Shown here: positions 34,057 through 43,292 of the stretch, one piece after another
Position numbering within the stretch: the stretch's first letter is position 1
Layout: the number at the start of each line of letters is the position of its first letter
Assembly (NCBI GenBank): GCA_905234845.1
Contig: CAJOIW010000014.1
Span: 1-45,379 of the forward strand
Reading direction: 5' to 3'
Source of the DNA: an uncultured Prevotella sp.
GTDB taxonomy: Bacteria; Bacteroidota; Bacteroidia; Bacteroidales; Bacteroidaceae
DNA: 45,379 bases
Notes under the pieces: model-generated
Seen by the model: only the letters and a program-made list of their open reading frames with translations
Told to the model about the DNA's origin: nothing
The model's database searches: none
Program-made: the position numbers and the translations under genes

Positions 34057-35091
34057 ATGGCAGAAGATTTTGATATCCGAAAGGAAAGCATTTCCTCTAA
34101 CGAGCGCGACTTTGAGAACGCGCTACGCCCTCTGCGCTTCAGCGATTTCAGTGGTCAGCAGAAGGTTGTGGAAAACCTGGAGGTGTTTGTCGAGGCCGCT
34201 AAATATCGTGGCGAGCCTCTTGACCATACACTCTTGCACGGTCCTCCCGGACTGGGAAAGACCACGCTCTCGAACATTATTGCCAATGAGCTTGGCGTGG
34301 GCTTTAAGATTACCAGTGGGCCTGTGCTCGATAAGCCAGGCGACCTCGCTGGCATCCTTACCTCGCTCGAGCCCAATGACGTGTTGTTCATCGACGAGAT
34401 TCATCGTCTCTCGCCCGTCGTGGAGGAATATCTATACTCAGCCATGGAGGACTACCGCATCGATATCATGATTGACAAAGGTCCCTCGGCTCGGAGCATA
34501 CAGATTGACCTTAACCCCTTTACCCTCGTTGGGGCCACCACGCGAAGCGGACTGCTCACAGCTCCGTTGCGAGCACGTTTTGGCATCAACATGCACTTGG
34601 AGTACTACGATCCTGAGACACTGAAGCGCATCTTGAAACGCTCGGCCAACATTCTGCGTGTGCCTATCGACGACGAGGCTGCCGCTGAGATTTCGCGCCG
34701 GTCGCGTGGCACGCCCCGTATCGCCAATGCCTTGCTGCGCCGTGTGCGCGACTTCGCACAGGTGAAGGGCAGCGGGCGCATCGACCATGACATTGCGCGG
34801 TTGTCGTTGCAGGCACTGAACATCGACCGTTATGGTCTCGACGAGATTGACAACAAGATACTCGTCACCATCATCGACAAATTCCGTGGAGGTCCTGTCG
34901 GTCTGTCTACCATCGCCACCGCCATCGGCGAAGACACGGGAACGGTGGAGGAGGTCTATGAGCCTTTCCTCATCATGGAAGGTTTTATTAAGCGTACACC
35001 GCGGGGGCGTATGGCCACACAGCTGGCCTACGAGCACCTGGGGCGTAACCCCTATTCTGGCAACATCATGGAACCCGATATTTTTGGATAA
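34057..35091 (+). CDS. ruvB: Holliday junction branch migration helicase RuvB
   Basis: A 344-residue AAA+ motor that, with RuvA and RuvC, drives Holliday junction migration in recombinational repair. Walker A is GPPGLGKTT, Walker B FIDEIHRL, sensor 1 VGATTRSG, arginine finger in LRARFG; the C-terminal winged helix ends [17 protein letters not shown]. The length is standard. ruvA and ruvC are not adjacent. A TACCTTTG promoter ends 5 nt before the ATG. coaD follows after 5 nt, so ruvB-coaD-ybeY form one transcript. Confidence 0.97.
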   Translation: MAEDFDIRKESISSNERDFENALRPLRFSDFSGQQKVVENLEVFVEAAKYRGEPLDHTLLHGPPGLGKTTLSNIIANELGVGFKITSGPVLDKPGDLAGILTSLEPNDVLFIDEIHRLSPVVEEYLYSAMEDYRIDIMIDKGPSARSIQIDLNPFTLVGATTRSGLLTAPLRARFGINMHLEYYDPETLKRILKRSANILRVPIDDEAAAEISRRSRGTPRIANALLRRVRDFAQVKGSGRIDHDIARLSLQALNIDRYGLDEIDNKILVTIIDKFRGGPVGLSTIATAIGEDTGTVEEVYEPFLIMEGFIKRTPRGRMATQLAYEHLGRNPYSGNIMEPDIFG

Positions 35092-35096
35092 GAATT

Positions 35097-35534
35097 ATGA
35101 AAACGGCCCTTTTCACCGGAACTTTTGATCCGTTTACCATTGGCCACGCCGACATTGTGGAGCGTGCATTAAAATTGTTCGACCGCGTCGTTATTGGTGT
35201 AGGCGTGAATGAGCGGAAACAATGCCGGCAGACGGCAGACGAGCGAGTGGAGACCATTCGCGGTATTTATGCAGGCAATCAAGCCGTGAGTGTGGTGGCC
35301 TACAGCGACCTGACCATCGACCTTGCCCGTCGCGAACAGGCGACGGCCATCGTGCGGGGCGTGCGGTCGGTTAAGGATTTCGAATATGAGCGTGAACAGG
35401 CCGAGATGAACCGCCGATTGTCGGGTGTCGAGACCCTGTTATTCTTTGCCGACCCGCAATTTTCGTCCATTTCATCGAGTATTTTGCGCGAACTCGAACA
35501 TTTCGGCCGTGATATAAAACCGTTCCTGCCATGA
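35097..35534 (+). CDS. coaD: Phosphopantetheine adenylyltransferase
   Basis: A 145-residue enzyme that makes dephospho-CoA from 4'-phosphopantetheine and ATP, the fourth step of CoA synthesis. The nucleotidyltransferase signature GTFDPFTIGHADIVERA (T/HxGH) and the late ISSSILRELEHFG segment are intact. It lies 5 nt after ruvB and overlaps ybeY by 4 nt (ATGA). Confidence 0.96.
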   Translation: MKTALFTGTFDPFTIGHADIVERALKLFDRVVIGVGVNERKQCRQTADERVETIRGIYAGNQAVSVVAYSDLTIDLARREQATAIVRGVRSVKDFEYEREQAEMNRRLSGVETLLFFADPQFSSISSSILRELEHFGRDIKPFLP

Positions 35535-35947
35535 TTACCTACAACGTGGAGGGTGTGAGGATGCCCAAGATCAGAAAGCGAGAGACGACGGCATGGATAC
35601 GCCGCGTGGCGGAAAGCTATGGAAAGACTGTGGGTGAGGTGGGCTACCTTTTTTGTGATGATGAGAGAATACTTGCGGTGAACCGCGAATATCTCGGACA
35701 CGACTACTATACCGATATCATCACCTTCGATTATTGCGAAGGCGACATCATCAATGGCGATCTTGTCATCTCACTCGACACCGTGCGCACCAATGCTGAG
35801 AAGTTTAGTAAAGACTACGACGAAGAGCTGCACCGTGTCATTATTCACGGTATTCTGCACCTTTGTGGAGAGAAAGACAAAGGTCCTGGAGAGCGCGAAA
35901 AAATGGAAGCCGCTGAAGACAGAGCCTTGCGTATGAGGCAGGCTTAA
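35531..35947 (+). CDS. ybeY: rRNA maturation endoribonuclease YbeY
   Basis: A 138-residue zinc-dependent RNase for 16S rRNA 3'-end maturation and ribosome quality control. The metal site HGILHLCGEKDK supplies two of the three usual histidines; the third position of the classical HGxLHLxGYDH is Lys, as commonly seen in Bacteroidota members. The family motif YLGHDYYTDIITFDY precedes it. The start overlaps the coaD stop by 4 nt. Confidence 0.94.
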   Translation: MITYNVEGVRMPKIRKRETTAWIRRVAESYGKTVGEVGYLFCDDERILAVNREYLGHDYYTDIITFDYCEGDIINGDLVISLDTVRTNAEKFSKDYDEELHRVIIHGILHLCGEKDKGPGEREKMEAAEDRALRMRQA

Positions 35948-35974
35948 CGGCTTCCGTTGTTTGTTTCCTTGAAC

Positions 35975-36670
35975 TTATTTACGGTGTTTCCCGACGGTTT
36001 TCAACACCTGATCGGCTATCGAGCGCATACCCTTAATGGTGGGATGGCCGAGCTTTTTGTCGATGCCTTGCAGTTGGATGTACTTGATGCCGTAGTGGTT
36101 GCAAATGGTCTTGGTCGACTCGGTAACATCCTCGCGCAGTTCGTCGCCGATGATGTAATAGATGTCCACATTGGGGTAGTGGCTCTGTGCCTGCTGAAGT
36201 AGATAGGCGAGGGCAGGGCGGTAGGTGTAGAGGTCGTCGCGGCTGATATTGTCGTACTTGAATTCCCCTACTTTTACACCAGCCCAGCTGTCGTTGATGC
36301 ATCCGAAGATAAGGATGATGTCGGGGTTGCCCAGACGTGGCAGGCGTGTGATGAACGACCGCTTGGTGTAGTCCTCGCCGTTATAGCCTGTGTAGGATAC
36401 GGTAGAGCCGCTGTACGACTCGTTCTTCTCCAGTCGGTAGCCGCCTTCTTTTATAACCTGCCACCACCATGTCTGTTGCACGTAGGCAACATCGGTTCGC
36501 GACGGATCAATCGGTGAGTAATACCAGATTTCGTTTCCTTCGGGGATGTAGCCTTGGAAAGTTGAGTAACTATCGCCGAGGATAGACACTGACGGACGTT
36601 GTGCGTTCATTGTCGCAGCCGTCAGAAGCATGATAAAGAGGGCTGCCTGCTTTTTCAGAAAATTATCCAT
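35975..36670 (-). CDS. SGNH/GDSL-family hydrolase, exported
   Basis: A 231-residue exported hydrolase. The signal peptide ends about residue 24 (ALFIMLLTAATMNAQ). Block I ILGDSYSTF holds the nucleophile Ser; FGCINDSW is the block III Asn/oxyanion segment; GHPTIKGM near the C terminus gives the catalytic His. The family includes esterases that deacetylate polysaccharides; together with the nearby GH115 enzyme this would suit xylan side-chain removal, but that link is inference. It is convergent with ybeY. Confidence 0.85.
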   Translation of the reverse strand: MDNFLKKQAALFIMLLTAATMNAQRPSVSILGDSYSTFQGYIPEGNEIWYYSPIDPSRTDVAYVQQTWWWQVIKEGGYRLEKNESYSGSTVSYTGYNGEDYTKRSFITRLPRLGNPDIILIFGCINDSWAGVKVGEFKYDNISRDDLYTYRPALAYLLQQAQSHYPNVDIYYIIGDELREDVTESTKTICNHYGIKYIQLQGIDKKLGHPTIKGMRSIADQVLKTVGKHRK

Positions 36671-36690
36671 AGTGTTTTATAGTTTACGGT

Positions 36691-38199
36691 TTACAGCTCC
36701 TCTCCTTTGGGGAGGCTGGGAGGGTTTTCTCCCTCTCCTTGGGGGAGGGATGGGGAGGGGTTTAGGTTCTCAGTTGAGGGGAGCGGGTTCTTGTCACTTT
36801 GTTTTGCGCCGAGCTTGATGAGCTGGTTGGCGGTGGTGTTGATGCTGGGTCCGCCGTCAGTGATTTTCTTTCTTCCGCCCTCATAGGCCTCTGTCGCTTT
36901 CTGTAGTGCCTTTCCGATGTTCTGGTATTCGCGCCAGAACTGTCCTACACGATTAAGCATCTCGTTGGCCAAAGCATAGACCTTCTCGTGGTTTTGAGCC
37001 TGAACGATCTGTGTCCATGTAAGGTTGATGATGCGGAGGGCAGCAAAGAGCGTTTGCTGGTCGGCGATGAACACGTTTTTCTCCATAGCCTTTCGCCAGA
37101 GGTCGGGCTGTACGTTAAGTGCGGACCAGAGTGCGCCGGTATGGGGTACGAACATGATGACATAATCCATTTTCACCTTCGGGGGCTGGATATACGAGGA
37201 ATAGTCTTTGGCCGACAGTTCCTTGACGTGTTTCTGAATGCTTTCGACATGCGCCTTGAGGAAATGCTGCCGCAGCGGTTCGGTTTCTGCGTTGACATAG
37301 TCCATGAATGCCGTTAGCGACACCTTTGAGTCGATGATGAGCTCGCGTCGTTGGTCGAGGTGCAGAATGACGTCCGGACGCATGATGCTCCCTTCTTCCG
37401 TCCTGACGGTGCTGCCGTCGGCGTCCTTGATGGTTGTCTGCGTATCATAGTGGATGCCGTTGGTAAGTCCCTGCGACTGGAGCAGCTCGTCGAGAACGGT
37501 CTCTCCCCAGTCGCCCTGCACCTTTGCGCCATGCTTGAAGACGCGAGCCAGCTCGTCGGCGCTCTCTTTTGCCGCGATGCTCTGGCGCATCATGTGTTCG
37601 ATATTGGCTTTCATCTCGCCGCCCATGGAAGTCTGCTTCTCGGTATTCTCCTCCATGGCCTTTTTCATCTTATCGATGGTTTCGCGCAACGGGTTTACGA
37701 TTTGTCCGAGGCTGAGGTTGCTGTTCTCGGCGAACTCTTTTTGCCTTTCCTTAAGCATCGAGTCGGTGGCGGTCTTTACCTGTGCGGTGACTTTCTCCAT
37801 GGTGGTGTCGAACTGTGCCTTGAGCGAGCTGACAGCTTCCTCGTGGCGTTTCTCCTGGGCACGCAGCGCGTCGGTGTTGGCGCGGTCCTTTACCTCCATG
37901 AGCTGCTCATATTGAGCTTTCTGCTCTTTCAGTTGCCGTGCGGTGTCTTCCTTCGCCTTCGCCTCCATTTTCTCGCGCATGGCCTCCACCTCGGTCAGCC
38001 GTCGGTCGCGCTCCTCCTGAATCTTCCTGTTTAGCTCATGAGTCTCCTCGTTGACTTCCGACAGAACCTTGTTGACCATTACCAGCTCGCCCTGCTTCAT
38101 CTCATATTTAGCCGAGAGTGCGCTGGTCTTCAATTTCCCCAGGAGCAGGCCGATAACCAGGCCTACCACAATGCCTGAAACGATGAATACAATTTCCAT
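36691..38199 (-). CDS. rmuC: DNA recombination protein RmuC
   Basis: A 502-residue protein with an N-terminal membrane anchor (IVFIVSGIVVGLVIGLLLG), a long coiled coil (about 30-180) and the RmuC nuclease-like domain (about 200-430: KVQGDWGETVLDELLQSQGL, DVILHLDQRRELIIDSKVSL). RmuC limits inversions at short inverted repeats in E. coli. Start 38199 is chosen because it opens into the membrane anchor. The last 30 residues (NPSPSLPQGEGENPPSLPKG) come from GC-rich palindromic repeats at 36699-36768 and are not part of the family. Confidence 0.92.
   Translation of the reverse strand: MEIVFIVSGIVVGLVIGLLLGKLKTSALSAKYEMKQGELVMVNKVLSEVNEETHELNRKIQEERDRRLTEVEAMREKMEAKAKEDTARQLKEQKAQYEQLMEVKDRANTDALRAQEKRHEEAVSSLKAQFDTTMEKVTAQVKTATDSMLKERQKEFAENSNLSLGQIVNPLRETIDKMKKAMEENTEKQTSMGGEMKANIEHMMRQSIAAKESADELARVFKHGAKVQGDWGETVLDELLQSQGLTNGIHYDTQTTIKDADGSTVRTEEGSIMRPDVILHLDQRRELIIDSKVSLTAFMDYVNAETEPLRQHFLKAHVESIQKHVKELSAKDYSSYIQPPKVKMDYVIMFVPHTGALWSALNVQPDLWRKAMEKNVFIADQQTLFAALRIINLTWTQIVQAQNHEKVYALANEMLNRVGQFWREYQNIGKALQKATEAYEGGRKKITDGGPSINTTANQLIKLGAKQSDKNPLPSTENLNPSPSLPQGEGENPPSLPKGEEL
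36699..36768. repeat. GC-rich palindromic repeats forming the RmuC C terminus
   Basis: Two units, ctcctctcctttggggaggc and ctccctctccttgggggagg types, in the 3' end of rmuC; the stop codon lies just inside the first unit. Confidence 0.85.
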
Positions 38200-38347
38200 A
38201 TTTGATATTTTGCACAAAGGTACGAAAAAGTTCATAATTCATAGTTCATAGTTCATAATTATTTTGTATTTTTGCAAAAAATAGAAAACCATCCCTATAA
38301 ATGCACAATTCACAATGCATAGCAGAAATTGTCAATTCTTCTAAGCG

Positions 38348-39085
38348 ATGGAGTATCTGAACAAGGAAAATATTGCCCGTAGTACGGCCGAGGTGGAGTA
38401 TCATCCTCTTGTCCCTTTCCTGCCGGAGAATGCCAAGGTGCTGTTTCTCGGCAGTTTTCCGCCTGCGCGGAAGCGGTGGTGCATGAATTTCTATTATCCT
38501 AATTTTATCAATGACCACTGGCGCATTGAGGGGGAGGTCTTCTTTGCTGACCGCAACCATTTCGTCGATGAGAGCGGTAAGCGTTTTCGTCTGGAAGAGA
38601 TTGTGGCGTTCTGCCAAGCGAAGGGCATTGCTTTCTACGACACCGCCACAGCCGTGCGTCGGTTGAAGGACAATGCTTCAGATAAATACTTAGAGGTGGT
38701 GCAGCCTACCGATATCCGCGCTTTGCTACGACAGTTGCCCCACTGCCGTGCCATTGTCACCACCGGCGAGAAGGCCACCACTACCGCCTGCGCCACGCTT
38801 GGCATAGGCGCAGTTCCTAAGGTCGATACCTATATCTCCATTCCTAATACCTCAATCGTCTTTTATCGCCTTCCGTCCTCCTCGCGGGCCTATCCGCTTG
38901 CCTTTGCGAAGAAGGCCGAGTCCTATCGCCGCATGTTTGAAGAGTTGGGAGGAACCCCTCCTAACCTCCCCGAAGGAGAGGAAACGGGGGGCTCTTCTCT
39001 CCCCAAGTTGGGGGAGTCGGAGGGGGCTTCTCAATTAAGACCGGGAATCTATATCACTAACGGGAAAAAAATCATTATCAAATGA
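38348..39085 (+). CDS. Uracil-DNA glycosylase-superfamily protein with acquired tail
   Basis: A 245-residue protein. Residues 1-202 match a uracil-DNA glycosylase-like family: VLFLGSFPPARKRWCMNFYY (32-50) and GIAFYDTATAVRRLKDNASD, then VTTGEKATTTA. It probably removes damaged bases or is a structural relative. Residues 203-245 are foreign: two GC-rich palindromic repeats (38955-39030) encode TPPNLPEGEE to GESEG, and the end reads QLRPGIYITNGKKIIIK. The same kind of ending (QLAPGIYIVGGRKMVVR) closes the secreted GH115 enzyme next door. The stop overlaps the GH115 start by 4 nt. A sorting-type tail on a presumably cytoplasmic enzyme is unexpected. Confidence 0.78.
   Translation: MEYLNKENIARSTAEVEYHPLVPFLPENAKVLFLGSFPPARKRWCMNFYYPNFINDHWRIEGEVFFADRNHFVDESGKRFRLEEIVAFCQAKGIAFYDTATAVRRLKDNASDKYLEVVQPTDIRALLRQLPHCRAIVTTGEKATTTACATLGIGAVPKVDTYISIPNTSIVFYRLPSSSRAYPLAFAKKAESYRRMFEELGGTPPNLPEGEETGGSSLPKLGESEGASQLRPGIYITNGKKIIIK
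38955..39030. repeat. GC-rich palindromic repeats in the UDG-like gene
   Basis: Two units (cctaacctccccgaaggagag and ctctccccaagttgggggag types) in frame near the 3' end of the gene. Confidence 0.85.
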
Positions 39086-42000
39086 AAACGATGAATACCT
39101 TTTTTGCCCGCGTTCTTTGCGGTGCGCTGCTGCTTCTGCCGATGTCGGCAGTGGCACAGGAAATCAGTGTGACTGATGTGGCTTCCGACGATGCTTTCGT
39201 CATTGTTGGCAGCGAAGCGAGAACCTGCATCGTAGTGAGCCAGAACGATGCAGAGGTTGTGAGAACAGTGGCTCACTGTCTGGCCAGTGACATACGTCAG
39301 GTTACAGGGAAGAGCATCAGCGTGAAGAATGCGATTGCCAGTGGTGACCTACCTATCATTGCCGGTACGCTCGGACAGTCGGAAATTATCGATGAAATGG
39401 GTGAAAACGGAAAAATCGATGCCGATGCGGTGCGTGGGAAATGGGAGGTCTACGGGCTGCAGTTGGTCGACAATCCTGTCGAGGGTGTTACTCGTGCGCT
39501 CGTTGTCTATGGCTCTACCCCTCGCGGTACGGCATACGGCTTGTTCGACCTCTCACGACAGATGGGTGTGTCGCCATGGATATGGTGGGCCGATGTCGTT
39601 CCCGCTAATAAGGCAGAGCTCTATGCCGTTGGAGAGAAAACCATCTCAAAGGAGCCGTCGGTGAAGTATCGCGGTATCTTTATCAACGACGAGGATTTTG
39701 CTCTTCAGCCTTGGGCGGCAAAAGGTATAGACAAGCAATATAACAATATCGGTCCGAACACCTATGCCAAGGTGATGGAGCTGTTACTGCGTCTGCGGGC
39801 CAACACGCTATGGCCTGCCATGCACCTTTGCTCGGAGGCTTTCTGGGCCAACAAGGCAAACCTGCCTGTGGCGAAGAAGTATGACGTAATGCTTGGATCG
39901 TCGCACTGTGAGCAGATGTTGCGCGACAACGAATGGGAATGGCGCCACGCACCGTGGAATGGCAACAACGACGACTGGAACTACGTGACGAACAAGACAA
40001 AGATACAAACCTATTGGGAGGAGCGCGTCGAGGAGAGTGTCGGCTACGATGCGATGTACACGCTCGGTATGCGTGGTGTGCACGACTGGGGCATCTCCGG
40101 TTATCCCTCCACGCAGGACAAGGTGAACGGACTGACTGAGATCATCGCTTTTCAGCGCTCACTGCTCGACAAGTATATGGGCGATGCCACACAGGTGCCA
40201 CAGCTCTTTATCCCCTACAAAGAAGTGCTCGATGCCTATAATGCAGGCTTACAAGTGCCCGACGACGTGACACTTTGTTGGGTAGATGACAACCACGGCT
40301 ACATCCGCCAGCTGCCAGTAGCAAAGGAACAGGCTCGCTCGGGCGGAAATGGTGTTTATTACCACTTTTCCTATTGGGGAGGTCCGCACGATTACTTGTG
40401 GCTCTGCTCGCATTCGCCTGCGCTGACCAGCTACGAGCTGTCGAAAGCCTACGACCAGGGCGTGCAGACGCTTTGGGTGATTAACGTGGGCGACATCAAG
40501 CCTGCCGAGGCCGAGCTTGAGTTCTGTATGGACTTGGCGTGGGATATCGAGCGCTGGGCTCCCGACAAGGCCACTGAGTATAATCGATACTGGGCTGCGA
40601 AGACCTTCGGTGAGACTTTGGCCGAGCCGATTGCCGATATCAAGCGCGAATACTATCGGCTGGCAGCTGGCGGAAAGCCTGAGCACGTCTTTGCCGTGGC
40701 TTATACTAATGCCGAGAAAGACCAGCGCATGGCCGACTACAAGGCGCTGGCCGATAAGGTCGACGAGGTAAAGGCATCCGTTCCGTCGGAATTGCTCGAT
40801 GCTTACTATCAGCTCGTCGAATACCCTGTGAAGGGTGCCTACAATATGAATGTGAAGCACTTCCGTGCCTCACAAAGTGTAGAGCTGGCTAATGCCGGTG
40901 AGCGTGACCAGGCGCTCGAGTATGCTGCTGAGGCACGCAAGGCCTATCGCGAGATCACCGACCTTACCGCAAAATACAATACAGGTATCGCCGGTGGAAA
41001 GTGGAATGGTATGATGAGCTATAAGCCCCGCAACCTGTCGCAGTTTGGTATGCCCGCTACGGCCACAGTGTCGAGCATCAACAGCGTGAAGGTGGAGATG
41101 CCTGCCGAGCCCGAGGTAAACGTTGTGCCCGCTACGGCCTACACGGCTTCAAACGGCACGTTCACCACCATCGAGGGCATTGGCGTGAGCGACGAGGCCA
41201 TTACCGTCTGGCCGCTCGATATGACGAAGTACGCAGTTGCCCGTGCGCCCTGGCTTGAGTATGATGTTCCCGTGAAGACGGGTCTTAACAAAATTGCCGT
41301 GCGCTGTCTGCCCACCTTCCCCGTCAATACCACCTACGACATGCGCGTGGCCGTCAGTGTGGCTGGTGCGGCAGCCAAGACCATTTCGCTGAAGACCGTT
41401 GCCCAAGAGGGAAAGTGGAACACCACCGTGTTGCAGGGATTCAACGACGCTACTGTCGATTATGAGGCTACGGAGGACAAGACCGTCAAGGTGCGTGTGT
41501 CGCTGCTCGACCCGGGTGTGGTGGTCAGCGACATCCGTGTGGAGCTTCCCATCGTGGAAGACCTCACACTCACCGAGCAACTTATCGAGAACTACAATTT
41601 CGAATACAACCATGACGGTCAGCTCAACCCTGTGGGCAATGTAGGTCGTGGCATCCCTGCAGGCTGGCAGTCGGAAGGCGAGTTGAAGAAGGGTAGCAAC
41701 GGCCTCGACAGCTACGGTGTGAACCAGGATGCCGTCAACTATCACGGCAATAATGTGTGCTGGATTAACAGCAATCCCATGCCGCAGATGTTCAAACTCT
41801 ATCAGACTATCCCAGCCGCAAAGCTCGAGCCTGGCATCTACCGCATACAGTGCCAGCTCTGGGTGGAGGAAGGCAAGAAGACCTCGTGCCGGCTCTATGC
41901 CAACAATAATGTACAGTACTATGGTTACGAGAGCGACTATACCAACCTCCTCACTCCTGGCGAAATCAACACCTATGCGGGCTATGCCGGCGGTAACTCG

Positions 42001-43014
42001 CCGATGGTGCTGAAAGACATGCAGGTGTTTGTCAGCGTGGAAGAGGGCGAGGATATTGAGTTCGGTATCAAGACGGGCAACAAGAAGAACGACGGCTCGA
42101 CAGCCACCGACAACTCCGGCTGGTTCAAGGTCGACTACTTCCGCATCAACCGTGTCAGCGACATGCCCGACCAGGCTGTAGAGGAAGACCTCACGCTTAC
42201 CAAGCAACTGCTCACCAACTACGATTTTGAGCTGTGGAGCGACAACGGCACCGTGCGTGAGAACACCGACGGCACTACGCGCCGATATACCCCCTATGGA
42301 TGGAAAATCGTGGGCACGTTTCCCGGGCAGTCGTATGGCATCAACAAGGATGCCACCAATCCTCATGCCAATAATGTCTGCTGGTGTCTGCCGCAGGGAG
42401 GCTACTTTCCAGACGGTTTTGAGCTCTATCAGGAAATCCCCGCCGCGAAGATTGAGCCTGGCCGCTACCTCGTGCAGTGCAAGCTCTGGGTAGAGGAAAA
42501 TTACCTTGCCACTACCCGTCTCTTTGCCAACAATAATGTGCAGTACTATGGCATGGACTCCGACTATGAGAACAACCTCACCCCAGGCGAGTACAACACC
42601 TTTGCCGGATACATTGGCGGCCTCAACGGCAGTTTTCTCTTGCAAGACATGTATGTCTATGTCGACGTTGCTGAGGGCGAGAGCCTGCGCCTCGGCATCC
42701 GTGCCGATGCCCGCCAAAGCGATGGCACCCGACATTCCGAGTATAAGAACGGCTGGTTCAAGGTCGACTATTTCCGCATCAACAAAGTGGAGACTACGGG
42801 AATCAGCCTAAACCCCTCCCCATCCCTCCCCCAAGGAGAGGGGGCTGTCTACGACCTGCAAGGACGAAAGGTAAACGCTAACGTTAACGGGAACGTTAAC
42901 AATTCTCAACTCTTCTCCTCTCCTTCGGGGAGGTCGGGAGGGGTTTCAACTCTCAACTCTCAATTAGCCCCCGGTATTTACATCGTTGGTGGGCGAAAAA
43001 TGGTGGTAAGGTAG
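39082..43014 (+). CDS. GH115 xylan alpha-glucuronidase with two C-terminal binding-type domains
   Basis: A 1310-residue secreted enzyme (signal peptide ARVLCGALLLLPMSAVAQ). Residues about 30-560 are the GH115 catalytic region (KYRGIFINDEDFALQPWAAK, GVHDWGISGYPS, VYYHFSYWGGPHDYLWL), which removes (4-O-methyl)glucuronic acid from xylan. A GH115 C-terminal beta domain follows (about 680-815). Then two tandem copies of a domain of about 205 residues (826-1032 and 1033-1236), each starting EDLTLT-QL and holding LYANNNVQYYG-type and GWFKVDYFRINRV-type motifs; probably carbohydrate-binding. The end (about 1243-1310) has a T9SS-like VYDLQGRKV ... LAPGIYIVGGRKMVVR tail interrupted by GC-rich repeats. 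It implies growth on plant glucuronoxylan. Confidence 0.92.
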   Translation: MKTMNTFFARVLCGALLLLPMSAVAQEISVTDVASDDAFVIVGSEARTCIVVSQNDAEVVRTVAHCLASDIRQVTGKSISVKNAIASGDLPIIAGTLGQSEIIDEMGENGKIDADAVRGKWEVYGLQLVDNPVEGVTRALVVYGSTPRGTAYGLFDLSRQMGVSPWIWWADVVPANKAELYAVGEKTISKEPSVKYRGIFINDEDFALQPWAAKGIDKQYNNIGPNTYAKVMELLLRLRANTLWPAMHLCSEAFWANKANLPVAKKYDVMLGSSHCEQMLRDNEWEWRHAPWNGNNDDWNYVTNKTKIQTYWEERVEESVGYDAMYTLGMRGVHDWGISGYPSTQDKVNGLTEIIAFQRSLLDKYMGDATQVPQLFIPYKEVLDAYNAGLQVPDDVTLCWVDDNHGYIRQLPVAKEQARSGGNGVYYHFSYWGGPHDYLWLCSHSPALTSYELSKAYDQGVQTLWVINVGDIKPAEAELEFCMDLAWDIERWAPDKATEYNRYWAAKTFGETLAEPIADIKREYYRLAAGGKPEHVFAVAYTNAEKDQRMADYKALADKVDEVKASVPSELLDAYYQLVEYPVKGAYNMNVKHFRASQSVELANAGERDQALEYAAEARKAYREITDLTAKYNTGIAGGKWNGMMSYKPRNLSQFGMPATATVSSINSVKVEMPAEPEVNVVPATAYTASNGTFTTIEGIGVSDEAITVWPLDMTKYAVARAPWLEYDVPVKTGLNKIAVRCLPTFPVNTTYDMRVAVSVAGAAAKTISLKTVAQEGKWNTTVLQGFNDATVDYEATEDKTVKVRVSLLDPGVVVSDIRVELPIVEDLTLTEQLIENYNFEYNHDGQLNPVGNVGRGIPAGWQSEGELKKGSNGLDSYGVNQDAVNYHGNNVCWINSNPMPQMFKLYQTIPAAKLEPGIYRIQCQLWVEEGKKTSCRLYANNNVQYYGYESDYTNLLTPGEINTYAGYAGGNSPMVLKDMQVFVSVEEGEDIEFGIKTGNKKNDGSTATDNSGWFKVDYFRINRVSDMPDQAVEEDLTLTKQLLTNYDFELWSDNGTVRENTDGTTRRYTPYGWKIVGTFPGQSYGINKDATNPHANNVCWCLPQGGYFPDGFELYQEIPAAKIEPGRYLVQCKLWVEENYLATTRLFANNNVQYYGMDSDYENNLTPGEYNTFAGYIGGLNGSFLLQDMYVYVDVAEGESLRLGIRADARQSDGTRHSEYKNGWFKVDYFRINKVETTGISLNPSPSLPQGEGAVYDLQGRKVNANVNGNVNNSQLFSSPSGRSGGVSTLNSQLAPGIYIVGGRKMVVR
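42817..42950. repeat. GC-rich palindromic repeats in the GH115 tail
   Basis: Two units (about 42817-42845 and 42913-42946) flank the VYDLQGRKV segment and a short tract of GTTAAC repeats, all in frame. Confidence 0.8.
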
Positions 43015-43049
43015 CAAAAAGACGCGAACAGGAAATCATAAAAAATCTA

Positions 43050-43089
43050 AATTCCGCCAGTGAGAGGTGTATCTTTCACTGGCGGAATT
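43050..43089 (+). terminator. Strong hairpin after the GH115 gene
   Basis: AATTCCGCCAGTGA (43050-43063) pairs perfectly with TCACTGGCGGAATT (43076-43089), 12-nt loop. It has no U-tract on the plus strand, so termination strength is uncertain. Confidence 0.6.
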
Positions 43090-43180
43090 GTTAAAACAGT
43101 ATTTGCAATTTAACAGTCGTGAAAATCAGTTTTTTCGTCTTCTCACTCCCCCCTTACCCCTCTTTCACTTCCCCTTCCGT

Positions 43181-43292
43181 CCCAAACATATATGTTTCGG
43201 GTGGCGAAAGACCGTTTTTCACCCCCCGAAAACTGGTCTTTCAGGAGGTGAAAGCTTAACTCTCGGCAGTGAGAGATATATCTTTCGCAAGT
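43181..43292 (-). repeat. Dispersed intergenic repeat, copy D
   Basis: Minus-strand copy of the repeat at 411-521. On that strand it reads GCGAAAGATATATCTCTC ... GAGAGTTAAGCTTTC ... CCCGAAACATATATGTTTGG. The remaining 43090-43596 stretch holds no supported gene. Confidence 0.8.

Noticed and set aside
37351..38034. Plus-strand frame of 227 codons across rmuC
   Set aside because: Antisense of the RmuC coiled coil; no start context or recognisable domain.
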